In this document: one piece after another, positions 27,622-35,124 of the stretch
Numbering within the stretch: the stretch's first letter is position 1
Layout: each line of letters starts with the position of its first letter
Translations under genes and position numbers: made by a program
NCBI RefSeq assembly: GCF_000285535.1
Contig: NZ_HE610986.1
Location: 749,069 to 813,068 of the forward strand
DNA: 64,000 nucleotides
Direction of reading: 5' to 3'
Source of the DNA: Bacillus timonensis
GTDB lineage: Bacteria > Bacillota > Bacilli > Bacillales > Bacillaceae_L
The notes under the pieces: generated by a model
What the model was told of the DNA's origin: nothing
Seen by the model: the letters and a program-made list of their open reading frames with translations, nothing else
Database searches by the model: none

Positions 27622-27648
27622 GGGACAATTAACCTGTCCCTCTGTCCC
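27622..27648. repeat. GGGACA repeat, single unit, abutting the folE stop codon
   Basis: GGGACAATTAACCTGTCC, CTCTGTCCC. Its last base touches the folE TAA at 27649-27651. Confidence 0.85.
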
Positions 27649-28278
27649 TTATCGGTTTATTAGTGTTAGAAATTCAAGGCGTGTATCTGCGCGTTCTTTA
27701 AATATGCCTCTAACGGCTGTTGTTATGGTTTCTGAGCTTGTCTTTTTGATTCCACGTCCACACATGCACATATGCTTCGCTTCGATTACGACCATTGTGC
27801 CTTGTGGTTCGAGGATTTCTTCGATAGCATTTGCAATTTGGTTTGTAAGTGTTTCTTGCACTTGGAATCGTTTTGCATACCCTTCTACCATTCTTCCAAT
27901 TTTCGATAGTCCGGTTACCTTTTTATCAGGAATATAGCCAACATGGGCGACACCAAAGAAAGGTGCGAAATGATGCTCACACATCGAATGAAACTCGATA
28001 TTCTTTACTAAGACGAGCTCACGGTGTGCAACGTCAAATACCTTTTTAAGATGGTCCTTAGGATTTTCTCGATAGCCTTCTGTGTATTCTAGGAATGCTT
28101 TGACCACCCGCTGTGGTGTTTCAATGAGTCCGTCACGCGAGGGATTATCCCCACAGAGTGCCATAAGCTCCTTTAGTGCATTCGTTACGTTTTTTACTTG
28201 TTTGACTTTTTCCGGGCTTTGTTCAAATATACGAGGGAATTTTTCAATTATGTTTCTTTCCGCATCTATTAAAGACAT
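27649..28278 (-). CDS. folE: GTP cyclohydrolase I
   Basis: A 209-residue enzyme converting GTP to dihydroneopterin triphosphate, the first step of tetrahydrofolate synthesis. The zinc-site Cys and His are in SMCEHHFAPFFG, the second zinc Cys in KHMCMCGRG, and the GTP-binding region is VTGLSKIGRMVEGYAKRFQVQ. Length and motifs match type I (FolE), not the FolE2 family. AGAGGT precedes the ATG. Followed by the SDR gene in the same direction; upstream region has no riboswitch that I can see. Confidence 0.95.
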   Translation of the reverse strand: MSLIDAERNIIEKFPRIFEQSPEKVKQVKNVTNALKELMALCGDNPSRDGLIETPQRVVKAFLEYTEGYRENPKDHLKKVFDVAHRELVLVKNIEFHSMCEHHFAPFFGVAHVGYIPDKKVTGLSKIGRMVEGYAKRFQVQETLTNQIANAIEEILEPQGTMVVIEAKHMCMCGRGIKKTSSETITTAVRGIFKERADTRLEFLTLINR

Positions 28279-28525
28279 ATGGTGAACCTCTTTTCGTCTA
28301 TAAAAAAATTTATTAAACTACTAGTTCTCTTTCCAATTGGAATTTCCTTCCTACTAAAGGACCAACTATATGATTCATTTTCTAATGTGAGAGGATGTGC
28401 CTAATTGCTAGATTTCAAGATATTACAGGAAAAATATGTTAAAATAATTTCAAGGTTTCTACTAATATAGTCTTTCGAAATTACTAGTTTGACTATTAAT
28501 TTTCAACAAATCGGGGGAATGAACG

Positions 28526-28903
28526 ATGATAGAATTTAGAATGAGTGACAATGAAATGTCATTTGAAAATGAACAGTTTTTTACGAGAATGGATATAAAC
28601 GGAAAGGGAGAAGGTCATGACAAAGGTGAACCAAGACTTCGATGCGCAGTTTCCATTACCCTTCATGTAAAAGAGACGAAAAATGAATTAAGTCTTCGAG
28701 CCAATATATACTGGGATACACACTATCCAAAAACCCACCCCATTTTTACTGGTGGCAGCCTCGTTACATTTATTGAGGAACAAGGCATTGAGTATGATGC
28801 GTTTAAAGTGTACTGGGATAAAGTGAAACGATTGGCATCCAATGTTTTTACAGACAAGGAAATTTTGGAATATCGCAAAATGATGGAAAAAGTAAAAGCG
28901 TAA
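28526..28903 (+). CDS. Conserved-type small cytoplasmic protein of unknown function
   Basis: A 125-residue soluble protein beginning MIEFRMSDNEMSFENEQFFT and ending in a helical EILEYRKMMEKVKA. GGGGGAA precedes the ATG at suitable distance. No signal peptide or recognised motif. Composition is that of a normal Bacillus cytoplasmic protein. Followed by a long hairpin, so probably monocistronic. Confidence 0.65.
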   Translation: MIEFRMSDNEMSFENEQFFTRMDINGKGEGHDKGEPRLRCAVSITLHVKETKNELSLRANIYWDTHYPKTHPIFTGGSLVTFIEEQGIEYDAFKVYWDKVKRLASNVFTDKEILEYRKMMEKVKA

Positions 28904-29220
28904 GTGTTGGTTGTTACTGAAGGATTGGGTGCTTATGAGGATCATAAGTGCCCAGTCCCGAAGTTTCACTCCCTCACATTTTGAAGTGATCAACAACAAG
29001 CCCCGTTGTTAGTATGCAAAACCCACCCAACTCCCCCTCCAAATTCGACACAATTCGAGCAATCCTCAAAATGTACATACAACCTTTGTAGTATTTTTCG
29101 TAAAATGACATGAATTTCCATTCATATTCATTGCAGGATGGAATGTTTTTCCGGTAAAATTTTATGGTATATTTCAAAATTCGAAATAATTCGTGTTTGC
29201 AAATAGGGGGCTTTCTTCAG
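28904..29220. other. Intergenic region before the histidine kinase gene
   Basis: Contains a long hairpin at about 28922-28958 (GGATTGGGTGCTTATGA with TCATAAGTGCCCAGTCC), which may terminate the upstream transcript, and TTCGACA near 29044, an exact Spo0A-box match on the reverse strand. No gene seen. Confidence 0.45.
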
Positions 29221-30780
29221 ATGGTTTCAGATGTAATGAAAAAGGAGGAACAAAGAAGGGATACGCATTTAAGTCAGCTTGCCTCTGTTGGGCAAATTGC
29301 CGCAGGGATTGCGCATGAGGTGCGTAATCCATTAACAGCAGTGAAGGGATTTTTACAACTTCTTCAACAGGAGGAACAACACAGCTATCTTGATATTGCG
29401 CAGAGCGAACTAGACAATGCACTTGTGACGCTAAATAATTTACTTCAGGTATCTAAGCCTGATTTAGAGGACGAAGATGCACAAGTCATTAATCTCGCGG
29501 CTGAGTTGGAATCGATTTTAAACCTTTTTCTGGATAAATTATATGAAATTAAGATTGAGACTCATTTCCAGGACACAGATGCAACCATTGCTGGCAAGAA
29601 GAATCAGTTTAAAAAGGCTTTTTTTAACTTAATCAAAAATGCGATTGAGTCTATTGAGGGGACCGGCAACATTCGGATTACGCATTCGGCAAATGATCGG
29701 GAGGTTATTGTAACCATTAAGGATTCGGGAGTCGGCATTCCTAAAGAAAAAATGAATCTGCTTGGGACGCCCTTTTTTTCAACCAAGGACGCTGGAACCG
29801 GAATGGGGCTCGCCCAGGTATTTTCTGTTGTCTACCAACATGGCGGGGATATTTCCGTAGACAGTGAGTTAAATGTTGGAACAACCTTTACAATTAGGCT
29901 CCCAAAACAACACACAATAAATCGAGGTGTACGAAAATTGAATGTAGCCTTAAAAAATACCGATTCAGTGAAAGAGTTTTTCCGAGAAAACAAGGCTTAT
30001 TTTGAAGAAAGATTACTTGAGGAAGCTATTAATGTAAAGGATAAAATCAAGGAAATTCATACTGTTGGGAACATTAACCTCCTCGATAATGCTCACAAAC
30101 TTGTACTCTATGTGGTTGAAGAGCGTGAGCATGAGCTTATTACGTTTGCCAAACGCGAAGGCGTAGCGTGGGCAAAAAATTCGCTGACACTCGCGTTTAA
30201 GCTTGAATGGGTCCAAGCCATTCGTCGGACACTATGGGATTTCTTATACAATTATGATGTGTTATTAAATAATGAACCTCATCGTGACGACTTCTATTCA
30301 CTTGAAAAAAAGGTGAACATTCTGCTCGACCATTTCTTGACGCATTTTTTCATCAGCTATTCGAGATACAAGGACGAGCTGCTAGAATCGCAGCGACAAC
30401 TTGTTGAAAATCTGTCCGTTCCGATCATCCCAATTAACGGAGATACGCATATCATCCCATTGATTGGTGCAATTGATAGAATTCGTGTCGTGACCATTGA
30501 GGATAAAATTTTGGACAGCATTGAAAACGAGCATATTCACACGTTGATTATGGACCTATCTGGAGTCGCCTTCATGGAGGACGAAGTGATTTTTCGTTTC
30601 ATGAAACTGATTGAGGGCATTAAAATGATGGGCTGTCAAACTGTCCTTACCGGCATCCGTGCCGAAATCGTCAAAAAGATGATTTCGTTGGATATCAGTT
30701 ATTCCGATATTGCGGAGTCGAAAGGAACACTGCAGCTGGCGTTGAAAGATTATTTGTTTACGAGAGATGTTGCAGAATAA
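29221..30780 (+). CDS. Soluble histidine kinase with C-terminal RsbR-like STAS domain
   Basis: A 519-residue fusion. Residues 1-30 are charged, then a HisKA domain with phospho-acceptor H32 in GIAHEVRNPLTAVKGFLQLL, very close to Bacillus sporulation kinases; HATPase with NLIKNAIES, DSGVGIP and GTGMGLAQV; a middle helical region (about 235-390) like the globin-type sensor part of RsbR proteins; and a STAS domain (about 400-519) with MDLSGVAFMEDEV and VLTGIRAEIV. No membrane helix or PAS domain. At the first RsbR phosphothreonine position there is Asp, while the second Thr (LTGIR) is kept. It could link a phosphorelay to stressosome-type signalling. Start chosen at the ATG at 29221 after TAGGGGG; upstream ATG 29164 is also open. 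Confidence 0.85.
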   Translation: MVSDVMKKEEQRRDTHLSQLASVGQIAAGIAHEVRNPLTAVKGFLQLLQQEEQHSYLDIAQSELDNALVTLNNLLQVSKPDLEDEDAQVINLAAELESILNLFLDKLYEIKIETHFQDTDATIAGKKNQFKKAFFNLIKNAIESIEGTGNIRITHSANDREVIVTIKDSGVGIPKEKMNLLGTPFFSTKDAGTGMGLAQVFSVVYQHGGDISVDSELNVGTTFTIRLPKQHTINRGVRKLNVALKNTDSVKEFFRENKAYFEERLLEEAINVKDKIKEIHTVGNINLLDNAHKLVLYVVEEREHELITFAKREGVAWAKNSLTLAFKLEWVQAIRRTLWDFLYNYDVLLNNEPHRDDFYSLEKKVNILLDHFLTHFFISYSRYKDELLESQRQLVENLSVPIIPINGDTHIIPLIGAIDRIRVVTIEDKILDSIENEHIHTLIMDLSGVAFMEDEVIFRFMKLIEGIKMMGCQTVLTGIRAEIVKKMISLDISYSDIAESKGTLQLALKDYLFTRDVAE

Positions 30781-30787
30781 TATGACT

Positions 30788-30812
30788 GGGACGAGGGAGC
30801 AGTCCCCGTCCC
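30788..30812. repeat. GGGACG...CGTCCC hairpin between converging genes
   Basis: GGGACGAGGG, AGCAG, TCCCCGTCCC. A short relative of the dispersed palindromes, lying eight bases after the kinase stop and ten before the thiolase stop. Confidence 0.5.
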
Positions 30813-30821
30813 AAACTATCC

Positions 30822-32009
30822 TCAAAAACTAGTATTCTCGATGACCATTGCGATGCCTTGGCCACCACCGATACAAAGGCTTACCACCGCATATCTTTTT
30901 ACCCGGCGTCTTAGTTCATAAGCCGCTGATAGGAGAATTCTCGCCCCGCTCGCTCCTACCGGATGTCCTAGCGCGACCGCTCCACCGTTAACATTTGTTT
31001 TCTCTCGATCTAACCTGAGTTCTTTTTCAACCGCAAGATATTGTGCGGCAAATGCTTCGTTCACCTCCACTAAGTCCATATCTCCTAACCCTAGTCCCAC
31101 ACGTTCAAGCGCTTTTTTAATGGCTGGAACTGGCCCGATTCCCATAATGGTTGGGTCGACCCCAGCTACTCCCCACGAAATCACTTTGGCAAGGGGCTTA
31201 AGTCCATTTTCACGAACCGCTTTTTCACCGGCAACAATCACAGATGCTGCCCCGTCATTGATACCGGATGCATTTGCAGCTGTGACCGTTCCGTCCGCTG
31301 CAAATGAGGGGCGCAGTTTGCTCATGGTTTCCAAGTTCGCGTCTGGTTTGATATGTTCATCTTTTTCGATAAAAATACGACCTTTTCTCGTTTTCACCTC
31401 AACGGGCACAATTTCTTCCGCAAAGGTTCCATTCTCGGCTGCTTTAGCTGCTCTCTGATTCGATTGTATGGCAAATTTATCTTGTTCTTCGCGGGTAATA
31501 CCATAATTTTTTGCTAGTTTTTCAGCGGTCATACCCATGCCTTTACCTGTGTATTGGTCGGTCAGGGTTGTCAGTAGCATGTCTTCAAACTGGAGATTGC
31601 CCATTTTTGAGCCACCGAATCGCTGTGTAAAATTGGCGTATGGTGACTGCGACATATTCTCCGTTCCACCAGCTAGCACGAGTTCAGCGTCCCCTACTAA
31701 TATATGGTGAGCCGCGGACACAACGGACTGCAGACCAGACCCGCAAAGGCGATTCACCATAAACGCGGGAACCTCGAGAGGAATGTCACTATGTAATGAG
31801 ATGTGCCGTGCAAGGTAGGATGCGTTTTTTTCCGTATGAATGACATTCCCGTAAATTACGTGGTCGATTTGTGCTGGGTCAACCTTAGCTCGTTTCATTG
31901 CTTCAACCGCAGTTGCCCGACCTAATTCGGTGGCACCCGTTCCAGCAAACGCCCCTCCGAAACTCGTGAACGCCGTACGAGCCCCATCAATGATAAAAAT
32001 TGGCTCCAT
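30822..32009 (-). CDS. Acetyl-CoA acetyltransferase (thiolase)
   Basis: A 395-residue thiolase that condenses two acetyl-CoA to acetoacetyl-CoA or runs the reverse. Catalytic Cys89 lies in NRLCGSGLQSV, the His in GHPVGASGAR, and the second Cys in SLCIGGGQG. Length fits the biosynthetic/degradative AtoB/ThlA family rather than FadA complexes. Start is the ATG at 32009 behind GGAGG. No other fatty-acid gene is adjacent, so its pathway (ketone body, short-chain acyl or mevalonate-type) cannot be fixed. Confidence 0.93.
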   Translation of the reverse strand: MEPIFIIDGARTAFTSFGGAFAGTGATELGRATAVEAMKRAKVDPAQIDHVIYGNVIHTEKNASYLARHISLHSDIPLEVPAFMVNRLCGSGLQSVVSAAHHILVGDAELVLAGGTENMSQSPYANFTQRFGGSKMGNLQFEDMLLTTLTDQYTGKGMGMTAEKLAKNYGITREEQDKFAIQSNQRAAKAAENGTFAEEIVPVEVKTRKGRIFIEKDEHIKPDANLETMSKLRPSFAADGTVTAANASGINDGAASVIVAGEKAVRENGLKPLAKVISWGVAGVDPTIMGIGPVPAIKKALERVGLGLGDMDLVEVNEAFAAQYLAVEKELRLDREKTNVNGGAVALGHPVGASGARILLSAAYELRRRVKRYAVVSLCIGGGQGIAMVIENTSF

Positions 32010-32547
32010 GAAAAAACCTCCTTTTTTCACTAGTTTACCATGTTACTAATCATATGTAATGAATATTCAGACTAATACACATATGGAAGGAGGTGTACAA
32101 ATTTATGCACACCTTTACTTAGACTCATTCAGTTGTTTATGTCGACCCATGGCTGCGTAGAGGAAGAAAACGGGGTATGTGGGGGTGTAAACTCTACCGG
32201 TATAAAACGCTTTCATTATTATGTATAACCTTCGATGACTATGTATGACCTCAAGCATTTCTATATCTATTAACCTCAATGAGACTTTCTACCTATATAA
32301 TATTCCCTATTTTGACAAATTTCTGTTAATTACGTCACAACTTTTCACTTTTTTTGTCATTTTTCTATGTATCTCGCGTGAAAAATTGTTCAAACGTGAA
32401 GTTCTGCTACCGCAAACGTTACATACAGACCCTTACCACACCCCTCGTACGTAAAGTTTACCCTTTGGACTCCCCTTCTTGTTTCCCAGTAAATTGAAGG
32501 TACCGGCGGAATACATGAGGAACGCGTTTTTTAAAAGGACAGTTTAC
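32010..32547. other. Long intergenic region before the small sigma factor gene
   Basis: About 540 bases. A short open frame behind GGAGG at 32094 stops after a few codons (ATGCACACCTTTACTTAG). AGGTGT and ACACCT arms form a weak hairpin there. Reading-frame continuity of the sigma gene extends upstream to a TTG at 32479. No other gene is supported. Confidence 0.4.
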
Positions 32548-33030
32548 GTGGAATTTGAGGAACTTGCAGAACAGTATAAACCATTAATTTTTCAGGTGAT
32601 TAAAAATTTGCGTTTGTTTGGAGACAAGGAGACGTTTTACCAAATCGGCTTGATTGGACTCTGGGAAGCGTCGACCCGCTTCGATCCGCGAAAAGGTGTT
32701 GAATTTTCAACGTTCGCATTTTCAACGATTCGCGGAAAGCTACTGGATCATGTAAAAAAGGAAGTTCGTTACAAGGAGCACTGCCAGCTTTCTGGCGAGG
32801 AACTTTTTATGCAGGTTGCTGATGGTTCGGGGAGCTACTCAACAAATTTAATCGAGGCTTATGGAAAGGGTTTGACAGATAATCAGGTAAAGTGGGTTCA
32901 AGGGCGGATTATAGAGGATAAAAGCTATAAGGAAATTGCGGCCGAGCACGGAGTTTCGGTTGAATCGGTAAAGTCTTGGGGAAAACAGGCCGTTAAAAAG
33001 TTGCGGACTATTATTATGGTAGAAAGGTAA
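32548..33030 (+). CDS. Small sigma-70-family factor (SigH/ComX-like)
   Basis: A 160-residue sigma factor: region 2 (FYQIGLIGLWEASTRFDPRK, then FSTFAFSTIRGKLLDHVKKE) and a region 4 helix-turn-helix (DKSYKEIAAEHGVSVESVKS). It has the general form of the alternative sigma factors of Bacillaceae and of competence sigma factors. I place the start at GTG 32548, seven bases after AAAAGGA, giving MEFEELAEQY; the frame is open further upstream to ATG 32515 and TTG 32479. The next gene encodes a membrane-anchored coiled-coil protein. A cluster of palindromes lies directly downstream. Confidence 0.85.
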   Translation: MEFEELAEQYKPLIFQVIKNLRLFGDKETFYQIGLIGLWEASTRFDPRKGVEFSTFAFSTIRGKLLDHVKKEVRYKEHCQLSGEELFMQVADGSGSYSTNLIEAYGKGLTDNQVKWVQGRIIEDKSYKEIAAEHGVSVESVKSWGKQAVKKLRTIIMVER

Positions 33031-33048
33031 TTTTGTAGATGGTTTTTC

Positions 33049-33163
33049 CAAACAAACATTTGATTGAATGTAAACAAATGTTTGTTTGAATTTTTCAAGA
33101 AAATGTCGGCGGGCAACCTGATTCAAACAAACGACTGTTTGAATACAAACAAGCGCTTGTTTG
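33049..33163. promoter_or_regulatory. Cluster of four CAAACA...TGTTTG palindromes
   Basis: Sites near 33049-33066, 33072-33087 (AAACAAA-TG-TTTGTTT), 33124-33141 (CAAACA-N6-TGTTTG) and 33146-33163 (CAAACAAGCGCTTGTTTG, perfect). They sit between the sigma factor stop and the next gene's start, where an operator would control the downstream gene. Confidence 0.55.
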
Positions 33164-33242
33164 AAGTTTCGGTTCATTTTTTCAAGGATAATGAATGATT
33201 AGGATTATGGCAAAGGGCAACAATGTATGGTGAGGTGAGGAC

Positions 33243-33773
33243 ATGATTAAGAAGTTGTTGATTCTCGCAATCATTGTGGAGCTTGGTGTGTTTTGGTATG
33301 TGCATCAGGAAAAGGGGTCTGTTCAAGTTCAAGTCGAGGAATTGCCGCAGCGTGAACTTTATTTGGACAAGAAAAAGGTCCCTGCTGATGAACCGGAGCC
33401 TGCAGTCGAAGCTTCCGCAACGACAGACCCTTTGGCTGAAATAAAAGACAAATATACAGTGGAATTTGAGAATTTAGAGAAGCAAACGAAAAAGGAAGCA
33501 AAGGAGCTCCTGGCACGGGCCAAAGCGGATTTCACTGAGGAATCAGCCGATGGCATCGCCGCTTTACAAGTCTTTGGCAGCTATTACAACGAGTTCAAGA
33601 CGCTAGAAAAAGAAACAGACGAGGCCTTCGAGCAAATCTATTCGCAACTTGAAACTGAACTAGAAGCCAGCGGCTATTCAAAGGATGAGGCCGTTATCTT
33701 CCGTGAACAATACGAGGATAAGAAGAAGAAAATGCTGAAAAAGGCGCTCGATGTGCAAGGGAGTTATGAGTGA
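33243..33773 (+). CDS. Membrane-anchored coiled-coil protein of unknown function
   Basis: A 176-residue protein with an N-terminal helix or uncleaved signal (KKLLILAIIVELGVFWYVH), a Pro/Glu linker, and a long charged helix (EIKDKYTVEFENLEKQTKKE through KKKMLKKALDVQGSYE) likely to form a coiled coil outside the membrane. GTGAGG precedes the ATG. It follows the small sigma factor gene by 210 bases; the palindrome cluster between them may control it. No recognised family. Confidence 0.7.
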   Translation: MIKKLLILAIIVELGVFWYVHQEKGSVQVQVEELPQRELYLDKKKVPADEPEPAVEASATTDPLAEIKDKYTVEFENLEKQTKKEAKELLARAKADFTEESADGIAALQVFGSYYNEFKTLEKETDEAFEQIYSQLETELEASGYSKDEAVIFREQYEDKKKKMLKKALDVQGSYE

Positions 33774-33780
33774 GGGTTTT

Positions 33781-33985
33781 GGGATTGATAAAGGGTTTGT
33801 GTGCGAGGTTGGGGTGATTGTTTCTGATATAAGGGGTTGTGTGCTGGGTTGGGGGGATTGAGTAGCCCATGAGCGGATTGTGTGCCGGCTTGGGGTGATT
33901 GTTTCTGATATAAGAAGTTGCGTGCCAGCTTGGGGTGATTGAGTAGCCCATGAGCAGATTGTGTGCTAACTTTTGGAGTAGTTGT
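33781..33985 (+). repeat. Tandem array with ~20-bp units in an 80-bp higher-order period
   Basis: Units begin GATTG or GTTG every 20-21 bases: TTTGTGTGCGAGGTTGGGGT, GATTGTTTCTGATATAAGGG, GTTGTGTGCTGGGTTGGGGG, GATTGAGTAGCCCATGAGCG; the four-unit block then repeats with few changes. It starts right after the coiled-coil protein's stop and grades into the next array. Confidence 0.85.
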
Positions 33986-34020
33986 GTCCAAAGTTAAGTG
34001 GTTTAAGCCCCAAGATGGGC

Positions 34021-34566
34021 GGATTGCATCTTTAGAGGAATGGATTGCACCATCATGGTGGGATTTGCGTCTTCTGATAAGGGATTTGCACGGTATTGGT
34101 GGCATTTGCGTCTTCTGATGACTGATTTGCACACTTTTTAGTGGGATTTGCGTCTTCTGATGACTGATTTGCACCGGTTTGGTGGCATTTGCGTCTTCTG
34201 ATGACTGATTTGCACCGGTTTGGTGGGATTTGCGTCTTCCGATGGGCGATTTGCACCGGTTTGGTGGTTTTTGCGTCTTCTGATGAGGGATTTGCACCGG
34301 TTTGGTGGGATTTGCACCGGTTTGGTGGGATTTGCGTCTTCTAATCAATGATTTGCACCGGATTGGCGGGATTTGCGTCTTCCGATGAGCGATTTGCACC
34401 GGTTTGGTGGCATTTGCGTCTTCTGATGAGGGATTTGCGCCGGTTTGGTGGCATTTGCGTCTTCCGATGAGCGATTTGCACCGGTTTGATGGCATTTGCG
34501 TCTTCTGATGAGGGATTTGCACCGGTTTGGTGGGATTTGCGTCTTCTGATGAGCAAATTGCACGTA
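34021..34566 (+). repeat. Tandem array of alternating 21- and 20-bp units (TTTGCGTC / TTTGCACC)
   Basis: About 27 units. Type A is ATTTGCGTCTTCTGATGAG plus two bases (21); type B is GATTTGCACCGGTTTGGTGG (20). They alternate A-B-A-B with few exceptions (for example two B units in a row near 34290-34330). Units are not separated by unique spacers. Long reading frames across it come from lack of stop codons in the unit and have no translation start. Confidence 0.95.
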
Positions 34567-34666
34567 AGGCGTAAATTAGTGTACATCCCCTAATTTGACC
34601 CCTGCCCATGAACATCGAGCGATGCCTGAGTCACTCATTTTTCAACCTAAATGATACCCGCAAATG

Positions 34667-34695
34667 TTGAAATAACTGGGTAGAATGCATATAAT
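34667..34695 (+). promoter_or_regulatory. Sigma-A promoter of the antitoxin RNA
   Basis: TTGAAA, 17 bases, TATAAT: near-consensus with ideal spacing, and no open reading frame downstream. Transcription should start near 34702. Confidence 0.8.
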
Positions 34696-34701
34696 GAAGG
34701 T

Positions 34702-34844
34702 ATACTAAAAAAAATCAGGTGCAGTAACACCTGATCAACACAATTACATGCCGCAAAGTGAGCGGCTAACCAATCTTTAAAGAATTACAAATTGAAGTAA
34801 TCACCCCTAATTCCTTGGTTGGGAGGGGCGGTTACTTCTTTTTG
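34702..34844 (+). ncRNA. Antitoxin RNA of a type I toxin-antitoxin system (RatA/SR4-like)
   Basis: The RNA runs from the strong promoter to an intrinsic terminator (stem 34795-34837, T-run 34839-34843). Its 3' part is complementary to the 3' end of the toxin mRNA, including the toxin stop codon. An internal segment GGCTAACC near 34754 also matches the complement of the toxin 5' leader (GGCTAACC near 34965), so a second contact is possible. This layout matches TxpA/RatA and BsrG/SR4 of Bacillus subtilis. Confidence 0.75.
34714..34735 (-). terminator. Terminator of the toxin mRNA
   Basis: On the minus strand ATCAGGTG, TTACTG, CACCTGAT is followed by TTTTTTT. It ends the toxin transcript inside the antitoxin gene, so the two RNAs overlap by roughly 110 bases. 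Confidence 0.8.
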
Positions 34845-34936
34845 TTTGCAACGACCAACATGACCACAATTGTTAGGACCCCTAGCAAAACTAAATTAGA
34901 TTGTAGTGCCACGGACATTGCCTCGTATGCCGTCAT
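34832..34936 (-). CDS. Type I toxin, TxpA/holin-like peptide (34 residues)
   Basis: A 34-residue peptide, MTAYEAMSVALQSNLVLLG followed by VLTIVVMLVVANKKK: a short polar start, one membrane helix and a lysine tail, as in the putative holin-like toxin/TxpA group, which act on the membrane. GGGAGGTGG precedes the ATG and is itself the 3' arm of a hairpin (CCACTTCC with GGGAGGTGG), so the ribosome site is probably masked until mRNA processing. The overlapping convergent RNA would silence it. Confidence 0.82.
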   Translation of the reverse strand: MTAYEAMSVALQSNLVLLGVLTIVVMLVVANKKK

Positions 34937-35124
34937 TTCTACCACCTCCCTTCAACAGGAAGTGGCTAACCGCCCACCCGCTTTATGTAACTGTATGTTT
35001 ATTTTAACATTTCAGATAATAGATTACCAGCAAAATACGAACGTTTGTTCTATTTATTTTTACACAAACGAATATTATTTTTGTGGTAGAATATAGAAAA
35101 AATCTATTTAAGGAGCGTTCTACT

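Noticed and set aside
26802..28278. SDR called as FolM/PTR1-type pterin reductase
   Set aside because: The diagnostic TGxxxRxG cofactor motif is absent (TAGTKGLG is seen) and the catalytic Tyr is missing; only the folE neighbour supports it.
33764..34615. Long minus-strand open frames across the TTTGC array, with repeating SSEDANPTKPVQIPHQKTQ-like peptides
   Set aside because: The repeat unit lacks stop codons in several frames; there is no ribosome-binding site, and the composition and frame follow the DNA repeat exactly. Not a protein.
34815..35096. 93-codon plus-strand frame over the toxin gene
   Set aside because: It is antisense to the toxin gene and overlaps the antitoxin terminator; no good ribosome-binding site.
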